64,000 bases of DNA, taken from Burkholderiaceae bacterium (GTDB lineage: Bacteria > Pseudomonadota > Gammaproteobacteria > Burkholderiales > Burkholderiaceae_C). Positions within the stretch are counted from its first letter, which is position 1. Each line of letters begins with the position of its first letter. The stretch is from the NCBI GenBank assembly GCA_017992055.1, contig JAGOPK010000010.1:108659-172658 (forward strand), written 5' to 3'. Of this stretch, positions 30,180 to 39,233 are shown one piece after another. Under the pieces are notes generated by a model. That model saw only the letters and a program-made list of their open reading frames with translations. It ran no database searches and was not told the origin of the DNA. Made by a program: the position numbers and the translations under genes.

Positions 30180-31016
30180 TTAGTTTTTCTCATGAACGCG
30201 GAGCATTCGCTCCTGAGTTACGGCACTGCGAAGCTCGGCCATAACGGCCCACGCGCTTCGCACTTCGGGAAGCGCGGCGCGCTCTAGGCTCGGTCTTGCC
30301 CGTTGTTCCTGCTCGTCAAACAATTGGCGTCCTCGCGATGTGTTTGCTGCCTGACGAAGCCACGCCTCATCAGGAAGAACGATTCGTTCAAGGCGCCCAG
30401 CGGGAAGCGAGTTCGCAATAACCAAGCCCGCTGGGTCGAAATCGACAAATGCCCAGACGGGCTCCTGCCTGACCCGCAGCAGTTGGAGAGCCCCACCGGT
30501 AGACAGCGCAGCATCCCCTCGATAGAGGACGAGCACCGAACACCCTAGGTAGTCAATCCAGCCGTATCGCTCGAGCTGACGAAACGTCTCCAGGTTCTCC
30601 ACCAGCATGAGCCGGTCACACCTGATGCGACCGGCGACCTCCGGTGTAACGACCAGATATGTTCCCTCTGGCGTGTGGAGTGGTACCCCGTCCAGCGTAC
30701 ATAAGCCAATGCACTTCACTCCGATGGACCCGGCGTGGGGCGCAGCGCTCAATGCCTTTTCCGACATCCCGCCGAAAACTGCAACCTCGGCCCGGGAGGC
30801 CCCCGGGGCCATCGGGTTCACGGGCAGGTCATGCGTTCGCAGCAACGCAGCAGCCGAGCGATGATGTTCGTCTCGGTACTCCACTAGCCGCCCCACCACC
30901 GTTCCGAGGCTGTAGTGCTCGCTGAAGTGTCTTGCGACGTCGCCTGCGCGGCGCTGAGCCGGCCGCTCGCTGACCAAGCGCTGGAGGAACTGAATCTGCG
31001 GCGCGGTGAACGACAT
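30180..31016 (-). CDS. jetD: JetD/MksG-like Toprim-domain protein of a Wadjet-type system
   Basis: This 278-residue protein has a C-terminal Toprim-like domain with the conserved glutamate in MLVENLETF (E140) and the aspartates in VDFDPAGL (192-197). JetD subunits use such a domain to cleave plasmid or other small circular DNA that the SMC complex recognises. It is shorter than classic JetD proteins (about 380-420 residues) because the N-terminal DUF3322-like arm is reduced or absent. It starts within the jetA stop codon (TGATG). An N-terminal winged-helix-like region (about 1-70) is likely. Confidence 0.78.
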   Translation of the reverse strand: MSFTAPQIQFLQRLVSERPAQRRAGDVARHFSEHYSLGTVVGRLVEYRDEHHRSAAALLRTHDLPVNPMAPGASRAEVAVFGGMSEKALSAAPHAGSIGVKCIGLCTLDGVPLHTPEGTYLVVTPEVAGRIRCDRLMLVENLETFRQLERYGWIDYLGCSVLVLYRGDAALSTGGALQLLRVRQEPVWAFVDFDPAGLVIANSLPAGRLERIVLPDEAWLRQAANTSRGRQLFDEQEQRARPSLERAALPEVRSAWAVMAELRSAVTQERMLRVHEKN

Positions 31017-32251
31017 CAGGCGGCCTCTGGCAGAGGTCTTTGGACCACGACGTCGTAGAACGCCTCGTTGACGGGGAACGGGTCAAGCTCCGGCTGCTCA
31101 ACGAAGCTCAGCCGCATCCCACCGCCCTTGAGTTGCAGACACGAGAACATCAACCAGGCGTCGTCGCTCACATCGGCCAGCTCGGGCCTCACTCGCTTCC
31201 AGTCGAGCAACGAGATGGGGGCATCCGACCGCAGTGCGTGGGCTACCAGTTCCAGAAGCGCCTTTCGCGGTGGGTCAACGACCTCCACTACCTCGCTCGC
31301 TTCGTCTTCAAGCAGGAGCTGAGGGCCTTCCTCAGCCCTAGGCGCAGGCGGCGCTTTCTTGGGCGGAAGCTTCGAGACCGCAACGAGGAGGTTGTCCCAG
31401 GCAGAGGGGTCAGTGTCCGCGACGTCTGGCTGCGGTCGAAGCTCGATGCACTCAGGCCTGAAGAGAGCTGCGCTGGCGCTGTTCTCAACGGCGATGTCCC
31501 AGCCGTCAGTGGTCTTGTGGCGCGTCAACCAGAGCGCGAAGCGCGACAGCCGCTTGAGGCGGTCCTCCATCAGCTTGGCCTCGAACAGCCGCTTGCTGAT
31601 GACGGCCTGCGCATCCTTGATTTGCGAGGTCCAGTTCAGGCATCGTGCCCCAAGCCGCCGGGTGACCAGGTGCCTGACGTCGGTCATCCCTGAAGCAACG
31701 GCTTCTTCAGCGATTTGCTCCACGAACGCGTCGATGCCCTCGACGTCGCGAAGGAACTGAGTAACCTGCTTGGCGTAGTAGCGGTTCTGCCGCAGCTTCG
31801 AGCTCAGGTCATCGACGTTGCCGTACTGGGTCGACAGCAGCGAGTGCAGCATGGCGAGGTTGTGCTCGATGGAGTACGCCATCTCCACGATGGACTCATC
31901 GAAGGCCGCGTAGAGGCGTACGACGTCCTTCGAAGCACCGAGCCTCTTGAGCCGACGCAGTTCTCGCCACTGCTCCTGCGCTTGCTGCATCGTGCCTGAC
32001 ACTCTGCGCAGCGCCTGGAAGGCGTGGTAGCTCGAGAAGTAGTCGGCGAAGAACTCGCGCAGGCGAGGATTCAGCCGGTAGCTGTCCTCGTCGTACGGCT
32101 TGAGGACCCCCAGCCCGAACAGAGCTTCAATCCCGGCGTTCCGCTGCTTGTCCCCGCCGGAGACGGCGCCGTCGAACGCCTCGGCGATGAGGTCCGCGTG
32201 CTTGGCAAGGCTTGCCAGCAGCTTCTGAACCTGGTCGCCACGCTCGCTCAC
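31016..32251 (-). CDS. jetA: JetA/MksF-like kleisin subunit of a Wadjet-type SMC complex
   Basis: This 411-residue protein fits the MukF/MksF/JetA kleisin by position and by its largely helical composition. It has an N-terminal winged-helix-like segment (about 30-75, GLGVLKPYDEDSYRLNPRLREFF), a long helical middle, a charged Pro/Glu-rich linker near 300-330, and a C-terminal winged-helix-like part. It begins with GTG overlapping the jetB stop (GTGA). No motif diagnostic on its own is visible; the call depends on the neighbouring jetB and jetC. Confidence 0.72.
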   Translation of the reverse strand: MSERGDQVQKLLASLAKHADLIAEAFDGAVSGGDKQRNAGIEALFGLGVLKPYDEDSYRLNPRLREFFADYFSSYHAFQALRRVSGTMQQAQEQWRELRRLKRLGASKDVVRLYAAFDESIVEMAYSIEHNLAMLHSLLSTQYGNVDDLSSKLRQNRYYAKQVTQFLRDVEGIDAFVEQIAEEAVASGMTDVRHLVTRRLGARCLNWTSQIKDAQAVISKRLFEAKLMEDRLKRLSRFALWLTRHKTTDGWDIAVENSASAALFRPECIELRPQPDVADTDPSAWDNLLVAVSKLPPKKAPPAPRAEEGPQLLLEDEASEVVEVVDPPRKALLELVAHALRSDAPISLLDWKRVRPELADVSDDAWLMFSCLQLKGGGMRLSFVEQPELDPFPVNEAFYDVVVQRPLPEAA

Positions 32252-32913
32252 GCTGCTGTCCCCTCATCTGCCTGGGCAGCGTCGACGAGGTCCCCGCCCA
32301 CCTCGTCTGCTTCGCGGTCATCGACCTCGGAGTCGGGGATGACCTTGTTCTCGTCCAAGAACTGGAGTACTGCGTACAGCTGCTCAATCTTGCCTGTGAC
32401 TTGATAGGTCCCCGAGTCCTTGTTGACCAAGATGGCGTAGCCGTCCTTGACCAGCTGGTCCAAGAGTCGCCGCAGGTTCTCGTGGTTGGTGTTTCGCTGC
32501 GAGGCGTTGCTGATGACGCTCAGGAGGCTCTTGAGCTGGGTCTCCATCATGGTCGATTGCGACACCGCGGCCTCAAGCTGGTACAGCGCGATGTACTCGC
32601 CTGGACTCAGAAAGACACTCCCGGCATCGGCCTGCCGAATGAAGTCAAGCAGCTGTACTGCCGGTCCGTACTCGTCACGAAACTTGAGCAGCTCGTTCTT
32701 GACCTGGGTGATTTCCTTCACCCCGATGTACGCCGGTGCCATGAAGAACGCACCGTCTTCCCCGAGCCTGGCCAGCCTCATGTTCAGGCTCTCCAACCAG
32801 GTGTTGACCGACTCTTGCTCGTCCGCATCTTCGAGGATGCTGAACTCATCGCGGTAGCGCACCGAGCAGATGTACTCGCCTGCGAGCAACAGCTTCAGGA
32901 CACGGGAATTCAT
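32248..32913 (-). CDS. jetB: JetB/MksE-like subunit of a Wadjet-type SMC complex
   Basis: This 221-residue protein has the length and tandem winged-helix character expected of MukE/MksE/JetB subunits, which bridge kleisin and SMC heads. The segment NTNHENLRRLLDQLVKDGYAILVNKDSGTY... (about 140-170) looks like a winged helix. The C-terminal 30 residues are very acidic. It overlaps both neighbours by 4 bp. The identification is from context and general fold. Confidence 0.72.
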   Translation of the reverse strand: MNSRVLKLLLAGEYICSVRYRDEFSILEDADEQESVNTWLESLNMRLARLGEDGAFFMAPAYIGVKEITQVKNELLKFRDEYGPAVQLLDFIRQADAGSVFLSPGEYIALYQLEAAVSQSTMMETQLKSLLSVISNASQRNTNHENLRRLLDQLVKDGYAILVNKDSGTYQVTGKIEQLYAVLQFLDENKVIPDSEVDDREADEVGGDLVDAAQADEGTAA

Positions 32914-35900
32914 GGCTTGGACTCCTCGACGTCAGGTCCCGCAGCGGCGACGAGGGACTCCAGAGGCCTGTACTCACGAATCCGACCTCGGTCCTCGAAC
33001 AGGTACCGCTGAGCGAACATGGCTTGTTGTGCCGGCCCGAGCTCCGGCGATGCCGTCACCACGTCGATGCGGTTGTCCCGCAGCATTTGCATCAGCGCGC
33101 GGAAGTTCCTGGGGTCGAACTTGCCGACTTCATCGGTGACCCAAGGCACATGCACCGGTTCCGTCCCGCGGATGGTGTTGAGAAGCGCTGTCATCAGCGT
33201 GATGAGGACGAGCGAGGTCAAGCCCTCCGACGAGATGTTCTCCAGCTCACTGGCGCGCTTGAACTCCTTGTGCTGCCCGTTGTTGGAAACGCTGCCCTTC
33301 AGCGTGATGTGCTGGGAGAGGTTCACCTCGACGTTGCCGTCAGCGCCGAGAACACTCATGAAGTCACCCAAAGCACGGGCGGTTTCATCTGGCGGGAGCT
33401 CTCGCGTGTAGTCCTTGCCGACCTCGCTTGCGTTCAGGCGAACGACCTCTTCCATGCGCGAGAGCTTTTTGTAGAACCCAAGGCCCTCAAAGTTGGTGAC
33501 GATGTCCAGGCGCAGGTCCTTGACCCGCTCGAAGCACTTGACCTCGGTGAGCCCTTCCTGCAAGCGACGGTTGAAAGCCGACACCTCACGCTCGAAGGCC
33601 TGAATGGCCTTCTGGAACGCACCGATGTTGGCGAGCAGCGTGCGCAAGGTGAGGTTGACGTCGTTCGCCACCTGGGGCCCGACCTGCCGGTAGCAAATGG
33701 ACAGCGCCGTCGCGCGACTGATGATGCCGTCCCCGCTGGCCTGTTCCAGGCTGGTGTCGACCAACTCCTTCACCAGGCTGTTCTTGGCGGTCAATGTCTG
33801 CCGCAAGGTCGAGGTCCGTCGATTGATGGCTTCTTCGAGTTTGTCGATTTCCGTACGAACAGTGCGCACCTTGGACCGCAGGTCGCGAGCCGAGGCCTTC
33901 GGGTCGATGACGGACGTGCCGCTTGCCAGGTAGTCGCCAAACGACTCATCCAGCTCTTGCAGGACCTTGATTTCGTCAGCGACATCGCTCAGCCGACGCT
34001 CGTGCAACGCAACGGTAGCGTTGTATTCACGACCTAACTTCTCTGCTGCTTGCTCGAACTCGGTGACCTTTGTGGCCGCTACCCGGGAAGCTTCAGCTGA
34101 CCTGGCTGCTGCTACCTTGAGTGACTCGACGCGCGTTGTGCCGCCCGCTTTGAGCCAAACCCTCCAGGCCTCCACCAGTGCTTGGTGGTCTTCCCGCTCG
34201 CGGATGCCCTTGCGCAGCATGCTGACCTCGGCTCGCAGTCCATCGAGGCGCTGGACATCCACACCCGCGCTGTTGAGGTGTTCGTTCAACTGCTCCGTGA
34301 GACTGCGAAGCGTCGTCTCAAGCTCTTGCTGGAGCCGGGCCGCTTGGGCATCAATGGCCGTCACTGCCTCGTCGCACAGTCGCTGGGCCTCGACACGCTG
34401 TTTGTCATGTGCCGCCTTGACAGCAGCGCGAGAGGTGGCGTGTTCGACTCCGAGCGTCTTGAGTTGCTTCTTGAGCTCGTCAATGGCGGTCTGCACCTTT
34501 GCCAGCTCGGCCCCAGCCCTCTCGCGAGCGTTCCGCTTCTCTGTATCGACTCGCTGTCGGGCAACGTCACGCTGACTTCTGCGCTCCTCGGTCTGGTTGT
34601 TGAGTACGGCCAGTCGGGCCTGTGACGTCTGGACCTTGAGCGTCGCGTCGTCACGGTTGCGGCTTCGCTTGGTGAGCTCCGCCTCTTGCTCTGCCACCCT
34701 AGCTTCTGCCGACTCCACCTTCGCCCTGGCAGTCTCGACTGCTTGGCGCGCCAGCGCATCATCGGCCCAGTCTGGCGCACCGATAACGCCCGTGTTGAGC
34801 CTCCAGCCGTAGAGCGTGTTCGCTGCATCTTCGACAGCGGCGACGTGCAGGTCATCTCGGCCGAGAAGCTCCGGGTTGACAACCTTTGCGAGATTGCGCT
34901 TCCAGTCGTCGCTCGGATGCGTCCGAAGGGCCGCAAGGAACGACCCTTCTGGAGGGCTGAGCCTCGCCAGTGCTTCGGCGTGGTGGGCTTTGGCCGAAGC
35001 CAAGTCAGAGCGCGCTTTGCGCAGAGCTTCTTCTTGACGCTCGAACGCATGATTTGCTGCCTGAAGCTCGGTCTGTGCTGTGCCAGCCACCTGCTGGACC
35101 TGATTGACATCTCCCAGATGGCGCTCAAGCCGGGTTTCAGCCTCCCGCACATCCCGAAGCGCCTCGTCGGAGGCAGCGGGGTTGGCCTGCCGCGTCTCCC
35201 AGGTGCCGCGCTGCCCCTGCAGGGGCTCCATCTGGTCGTCCAGCTCTTGCCGCCGAGCGACAGCCGCCTCGTCGCACAGCTTCAGAGCATCCGTCTCTGC
35301 AGCGGCAATCTGACGGAGCGCTTCCGCCAATCGCTCGCGGTGAGGGCCCTTGGTGCGCTCCAAAGCAAGGCACTGCTCGCTGGTACGGGTCTTAGCCTCT
35401 TCCTGAAGCCTTGCATACCTGGCGGTCGCCTCGGATTGCACCGCCTCTGCCACGCCAATCTGGGACTCGAGCGTCTGGACACGAGCCTTCAGGCTCGGGA
35501 GCTCCTCAATGAGCTTCTCCCAATCTGCGGCCTTCCCCGTCTCGAAGCGTCGCGCCTGGACCTGTGCCTCATCGAACGCCGCCTTCGCCGTGGCCGACTC
35601 ACTCGCAGCGGCTGACGCAGCGCGCGCCAGCTCAGTTCTCGTCACCCCTTCGGCTTCAAGCGCTATCGCCCGTTTTGCCGCCAAGTCCTCCAGCGTCTTA
35701 CGCAGCCCTTCGGCCTCTTGCCCGCGCGCCACTGTCAGGGCGGCGACATCAGCGCGGCATACCCGGTAGCGCGCTTCAGCCGCGCGATGGTCGCGAAGGT
35801 CGTCATCCAGCTCAGCGAACTCAGGTGCGAGTCGGAAGGCTTCTGCGCAGGCCTCGCGGTTACGCAGCCAACGCTCGATGGGCGCCTTCCCCTGCTTGAA

Positions 35901-36608
35901 CGTCAGCTTGGCGCGCTCCGCGCCTTGACCCAGGTCGTGCTGAACCAGGCTAACCGCGACCTGAACGATGTCCGCGAAGTTGATGTGCTTCTTCACCATA
36001 GCCGCGACGACGCGGTCCAGGTTGTCCAGCTGCTTGGGGCCGAACGACCACTCGACGGCGAAGCGGCGAAGCTTCTCTCGCTCCTTGGAGACGGCCGGCG
36101 TGCGCAAGATGACCGAGCGGTACTCCGATGTCGTCAGCTTGCCCGTGGTCGGGATGTTGAGCTCGGTCGCCTTGAGCTGCGTCTCGTCATCGCTCAGGAA
36201 CCGTCCTTCATCGACGAAGAGTTCCTTGCGGAACCCACATCTGTACAGCCGGTACAACGGCACATCGGGGTCATCGGCGCGGCGTCGGATGACGGCCAGG
36301 CGCAAATCGTCGTCCGCGTCCGAGCCCCGTTGGTACTCGAACGCGATGGCGCTGGCGTCCGTGGGAAGCACGAACCGCACCATGGCCTCTTGACCGTGGC
36401 CAGCGGCAACGATTTGACTGGGCAGGTGCCCGAAGAAGAGCGGGAGGATGCGCAGAGTGGTGGTCTTACCTACCCCGTTGTCCCCGAGCACCGCGGCCCC
36501 GCCTCGAGGGTCGATAGCCGTGATGCGCCCGCTGGGAACATGCATGTTCGTCCCAGCGTTGATAAGCACCATCCGACAGAGTTGGTACTTGGTTGCTCGC
36601 CCCTGCAT
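32910..36608 (-). CDS. jetC: JetC/MksB-like SMC ATPase of a Wadjet-type system
   Basis: This 1232-residue SMC-family ATPase has Walker A GDNGVGKTT at about 42-50, and long coiled-coil regions (about 270-560 and 640-960) rich in Glu, Ala, Arg and Leu. A hinge-like middle lies between them, and C-terminal ATPase motifs include SSEGLTSLVLI (signature-like) and WVTDEVGKF (Walker B). MksB/JetC proteins form DNA-translocating rings that sense small circular DNA. The ATG at 36608 is preferred; a GTG two codons upstream is an alternative. It is the first gene of a seven-gene leftward operon. The Wadjet subtype is not assigned. Confidence 0.82.
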   Translation of the reverse strand: MQGRATKYQLCRMVLINAGTNMHVPSGRITAIDPRGGAAVLGDNGVGKTTTLRILPLFFGHLPSQIVAAGHGQEAMVRFVLPTDASAIAFEYQRGSDADDDLRLAVIRRRADDPDVPLYRLYRCGFRKELFVDEGRFLSDDETQLKATELNIPTTGKLTTSEYRSVILRTPAVSKEREKLRRFAVEWSFGPKQLDNLDRVVAAMVKKHINFADIVQVAVSLVQHDLGQGAERAKLTFKQGKAPIERWLRNREACAEAFRLAPEFAELDDDLRDHRAAEARYRVCRADVAALTVARGQEAEGLRKTLEDLAAKRAIALEAEGVTRTELARAASAAASESATAKAAFDEAQVQARRFETGKAADWEKLIEELPSLKARVQTLESQIGVAEAVQSEATARYARLQEEAKTRTSEQCLALERTKGPHRERLAEALRQIAAAETDALKLCDEAAVARRQELDDQMEPLQGQRGTWETRQANPAASDEALRDVREAETRLERHLGDVNQVQQVAGTAQTELQAANHAFERQEEALRKARSDLASAKAHHAEALARLSPPEGSFLAALRTHPSDDWKRNLAKVVNPELLGRDDLHVAAVEDAANTLYGWRLNTGVIGAPDWADDALARQAVETARAKVESAEARVAEQEAELTKRSRNRDDATLKVQTSQARLAVLNNQTEERRSQRDVARQRVDTEKRNARERAGAELAKVQTAIDELKKQLKTLGVEHATSRAAVKAAHDKQRVEAQRLCDEAVTAIDAQAARLQQELETTLRSLTEQLNEHLNSAGVDVQRLDGLRAEVSMLRKGIREREDHQALVEAWRVWLKAGGTTRVESLKVAAARSAEASRVAATKVTEFEQAAEKLGREYNATVALHERRLSDVADEIKVLQELDESFGDYLASGTSVIDPKASARDLRSKVRTVRTEIDKLEEAINRRTSTLRQTLTAKNSLVKELVDTSLEQASGDGIISRATALSICYRQVGPQVANDVNLTLRTLLANIGAFQKAIQAFEREVSAFNRRLQEGLTEVKCFERVKDLRLDIVTNFEGLGFYKKLSRMEEVVRLNASEVGKDYTRELPPDETARALGDFMSVLGADGNVEVNLSQHITLKGSVSNNGQHKEFKRASELENISSEGLTSLVLITLMTALLNTIRGTEPVHVPWVTDEVGKFDPRNFRALMQMLRDNRIDVVTASPELGPAQQAMFAQRYLFEDRGRIREYRPLESLVAAAGPDVEESKP

Positions 36609-36630
36609 CGCCACCCTTTGACTTGCCTTC

Positions 36631-36682
36631 TTGTATGAGAGACCGTATCCTTATTGTATGAGTCTTTTTTCTATACGCATAC
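36631..36682. promoter_or_regulatory. Direct repeats and promoter between jetC and the WYL regulator
   Basis: TTGTATGAG occurs at 36631-36639 and 36654-36662, spaced 23 bp (about two helical turns). GTATG (36656-36660) also pairs with CATAC (36678-36682) as an inverted repeat. Read leftward, the second repeat overlaps TACAAT (36653-36658), a near-consensus -10 element for the jet operon. This is a natural operator for the divergent WYL regulator. Confidence 0.5.
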
Positions 36683-36722
36683 TGGTTATTCGCACAGGCC
36701 AGCCAGGCCGAGCACGCAGAAC

Positions 36723-37613
36723 ATGACTCAATCGCCCAAGCAGCCCAAGACCACAAGTCGGTGGGGGCAGGAACGTCGGCTGGAGTTCATCGACGTCCGC
36801 CTGCGCTGGGATGGTCGCATCAACCGAAGCGACCTGACCACGTTCTTCGGCATCTCGGTGCCCCAGGCCTCTCTCGACATCGCCAGATATGTGGAGCTGG
36901 CTCCGGACAACGCCGTGTACGACCGCAGCGCGCGGGTTTACCTTGCGGGTGAGCGTTTCAAGTCCCTGTACCCGAGCAATACCCCGCAGCGCTACCTCAA
37001 CGAGTTGCTGGCGCACGCTGCTGGAATTACTCAACCGGGGGCATCATTCCTAGGTTGGACTCCGCCGGTCGACTTAGCGGCAAGCCCAGGACGACAAGTT
37101 TCGGCCGAAGTCCTACTGCCTCTTCTGACTGCCATACGGGAAGGCAAGCAAGTATTCGTCAACTACCAGTCAATGTCCTCAAAGGAGCCTGGTGAGCGTC
37201 AACTTTCGCCCCATGCAATCGCGTTCGATGGTTTTCGTTGGCATATCCGGGCGTTCTGCCACCGCAAAGAGCAGTTCCTGGACTTCGTCATCGCTCGTGT
37301 GCTCAGCGCGCGCGTGACGGACCAGACTGGACCCAGTCACGCCGAAGACGAAGCGTGGCATCGAATGGTCACCTTGCTGCTAAGCCCAAACCCAGAGCTG
37401 CCGGCTGCGGCGCAGCGCGTCATTGAGCTGGACTATGGAATGACCGACGGGGTGGTAATGCTGGAGTGCAGGCAAGCTCTACTGTTTTACACGCTCAAGC
37501 GGCTGGGATTGCTCGATGGCCAAGAAGCACCGCCAGAGGTTCAGCAGATCACGTTGCGGAACCGTCAAGCAATCGCGCAGTACTTACCCAAGAAGTCTCC
37601 GGCAACTGGCTGA
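36723..37613 (+). CDS. WYL-domain transcriptional regulator (BrxR/CapW-like)
   Basis: This 296-residue protein has an N-terminal winged helix with the segment RWGQERRLEFIDVRLRWDG and DLTTFFGISVPQASLDIARY (about 10-60). A WYL-type domain follows at about 120-195 with FVNYQSMSSKEPGERQLSPHAI and FDGFRWHIRAFC, and then a C-terminal dimerisation-type region. This layout matches BrxR/CapW repressors of defence islands, whose WYL pocket is thought to sense nucleic-acid ligands or damage. It is divergent from the jet operon with the repeats at 36631-36662 between them. A frame extension to 36654 starts at TTG and would run through the repeats, so ATG 36723 is preferred. Confidence 0.82.
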   Translation: MTQSPKQPKTTSRWGQERRLEFIDVRLRWDGRINRSDLTTFFGISVPQASLDIARYVELAPDNAVYDRSARVYLAGERFKSLYPSNTPQRYLNELLAHAAGITQPGASFLGWTPPVDLAASPGRQVSAEVLLPLLTAIREGKQVFVNYQSMSSKEPGERQLSPHAIAFDGFRWHIRAFCHRKEQFLDFVIARVLSARVTDQTGPSHAEDEAWHRMVTLLLSPNPELPAAAQRVIELDYGMTDGVVMLECRQALLFYTLKRLGLLDGQEAPPEVQQITLRNRQAIAQYLPKKSPATG

Positions 37614-37891
37614 ACGAATGACGCTCCCAAAGCATTCACTCTGCGGACCTCATCGCCCCGGACGTCATCGAAGCTGCAGGTTCTCAATCTGAGAGCTGCC
37701 TCCCCTTGTTCCGACGCATGAGGAGGTGCGAGCTGTCACCGTCGACGACCCCAATCGCAGCCCCCAAATGCCTTTCATTTCGCGCTGCAACACCCGGGTC
37801 CCGAGCTCTCAGGCGGAGCAAAGTCTTGCTGCTACATTTCAGAAGAGCCCTCACAGACAGGGCCAAACGCGCACGAGACAGAGGAATAGTC

Positions 37892-38665
37892 GTGTCACGC
37901 CCTCTCCGCAAGTACAAGCCAGACGGTACGCCGTATTTCCGGCGAAACGAAGTCGAAGCCGAGCTTCAATCTCTCACCGGAATCAGCGAAACCGAACTCG
38001 AACGGCGCGCGAGTCAGTGGTCAGCCAAAGAGCCCGATTTCGTTTCCCCCGAGGCACTGCTGTACTTTGTGCGGAACGCGGCACCCGGGCCCCACCGCGA
38101 TAAGCTGACCGATAACCTTCTCGTCCGCTTGATTCGCCGCGTCCCGTCAATTGCCAACGCCGGCGGCGATACGGTTTCGTTGACCAGGATGAACATCCGC
38201 GAAGAGGTCCGAGACCACTTCATCGACCTGCTACTCAGCGACCGGGAACAGTACGACGACCGCCTCGACTACTACGAGGTCAACTTCAATCACGCGGTCG
38301 CGGTGGATCGTCATGATGCGAATGCCCGTCATTGGAAGCGCGAAAATCGCGCTGCCGAACTCGAGAATGAGGACGGTGAGGTCTCTACCAAGGTCGAAGC
38401 GGTAGTCAAGTACGACCCGTTCGACGCCGACGAGCTCGACAAAAAAGATTACCGGCTCCGCCTTGACGATGCGATTGACAGCCTGCCTGATTTGCAGAGG
38501 AGGATCGTCGTGATGCTGCGCCAAGAAGTTCCTATTGAGTCCAAGGACCCCTCCGTTGAGTCCATCAGCAAGGCGCTGGGTAGGTCGGAAAAGAGCGTTC
38601 GCATGCATCGTGACAAGGCCTATGCGTCTCTAAAGCTTCGCCTCGAGCGCAAGGGGAAGATGTGA
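37892..38665 (+). CDS. Sigma-70-like DNA-binding protein (region 4-type helix-turn-helix)
   Basis: This 257-residue protein ends with a sigma region 4-like helix-turn-helix: LDDAIDSLPDLQRRIVVML, then SVESISKALGRSEKSVRMHRDKAYASLKLRL (about 190-250). A plausible region 2-like helical part lies at 100-170. It could be an alternative sigma factor or a sigma-like transcription activator for its own operon. The start is a GTG with GAGGA 6 bases upstream; the frame is open further up without support. Its stop overlaps the next gene's start (TGATG), so it is translationally coupled. Confidence 0.7.
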   Translation: MSRPLRKYKPDGTPYFRRNEVEAELQSLTGISETELERRASQWSAKEPDFVSPEALLYFVRNAAPGPHRDKLTDNLLVRLIRRVPSIANAGGDTVSLTRMNIREEVRDHFIDLLLSDREQYDDRLDYYEVNFNHAVAVDRHDANARHWKRENRAAELENEDGEVSTKVEAVVKYDPFDADELDKKDYRLRLDDAIDSLPDLQRRIVVMLRQEVPIESKDPSVESISKALGRSEKSVRMHRDKAYASLKLRLERKGKM

Positions 38666-39231
38666 TGGCCCAGCGTCCCCAGATCACGGCCGATGACGTC
38701 CTGAGTGCGTTCGCCATGGACTTCGAGCCTGGAGCCGGCGTACTGCAGCGATACCTCGCCCTGTACCCAGAACATTCCGTCGCTCTGATAGACCTTTCGA
38801 TGGAGCTGACTAGAGAGTTCGACGACGACCTCCCACCTGGTGCCGCAGAGTTCGACCTTGTCGCTGCAGGTATGGCGCGGCTTCGGGAGAACTCGATCAC
38901 CTTAGAGGCGTTGCAAGCCGCACCAGCCAAGGTCTTCACGACGGCATTCGACTTGCTTTCCCTGCCGTTGCAAGTTGGTCTTGCCTTCCGCGAACGTCGA
39001 ATAGACGTAACGACCTTACCCCGACGCATGGCCTTGACAGTGGCGAAGGCATTGAAAACATCGACAGAGACGCTTCTTTCGTATCTCTCGCTTCCTCCGA
39101 TGGTCTCAGCTGTACGCGCGAGGAAGTCGACCGTCAAGCCAACAGCCCCTGAGAAGGTGTCATTCGAGACGGTCTTGCGAGACGCTGGCCTCGATGAGAA
39201 TCAGATTTCGAACCTGCTCCGCGAGGAGTAG
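38665..39231 (+). CDS. Unknown protein paired with an ImmA/IrrE-type protease gene
   Basis: This 188-residue protein is not recognised. It is mostly helical by composition, with the segments GAGVLQRYLALYPEHSVALI (about 32-51) and ALTVAKALKTSTETLLSYLSLP (about 120-141). The latter is helix-turn-helix-like in spacing but not convincingly so. It lies between a sigma-like gene (overlap of 1 bp) and an ImmA/IrrE-containing helicase gene (2-bp gap). ImmA/IrrE proteases usually cleave a repressor encoded next door, so this protein is a candidate substrate or anti-sigma-like partner. That is inference. Confidence 0.65.
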   Translation: MAQRPQITADDVLSAFAMDFEPGAGVLQRYLALYPEHSVALIDLSMELTREFDDDLPPGAAEFDLVAAGMARLRENSITLEALQAAPAKVFTTAFDLLSLPLQVGLAFRERRIDVTTLPRRMALTVAKALKTSTETLLSYLSLPPMVSAVRARKSTVKPTAPEKVSFETVLRDAGLDENQISNLLREE

Positions 39232-39233
39232 TC

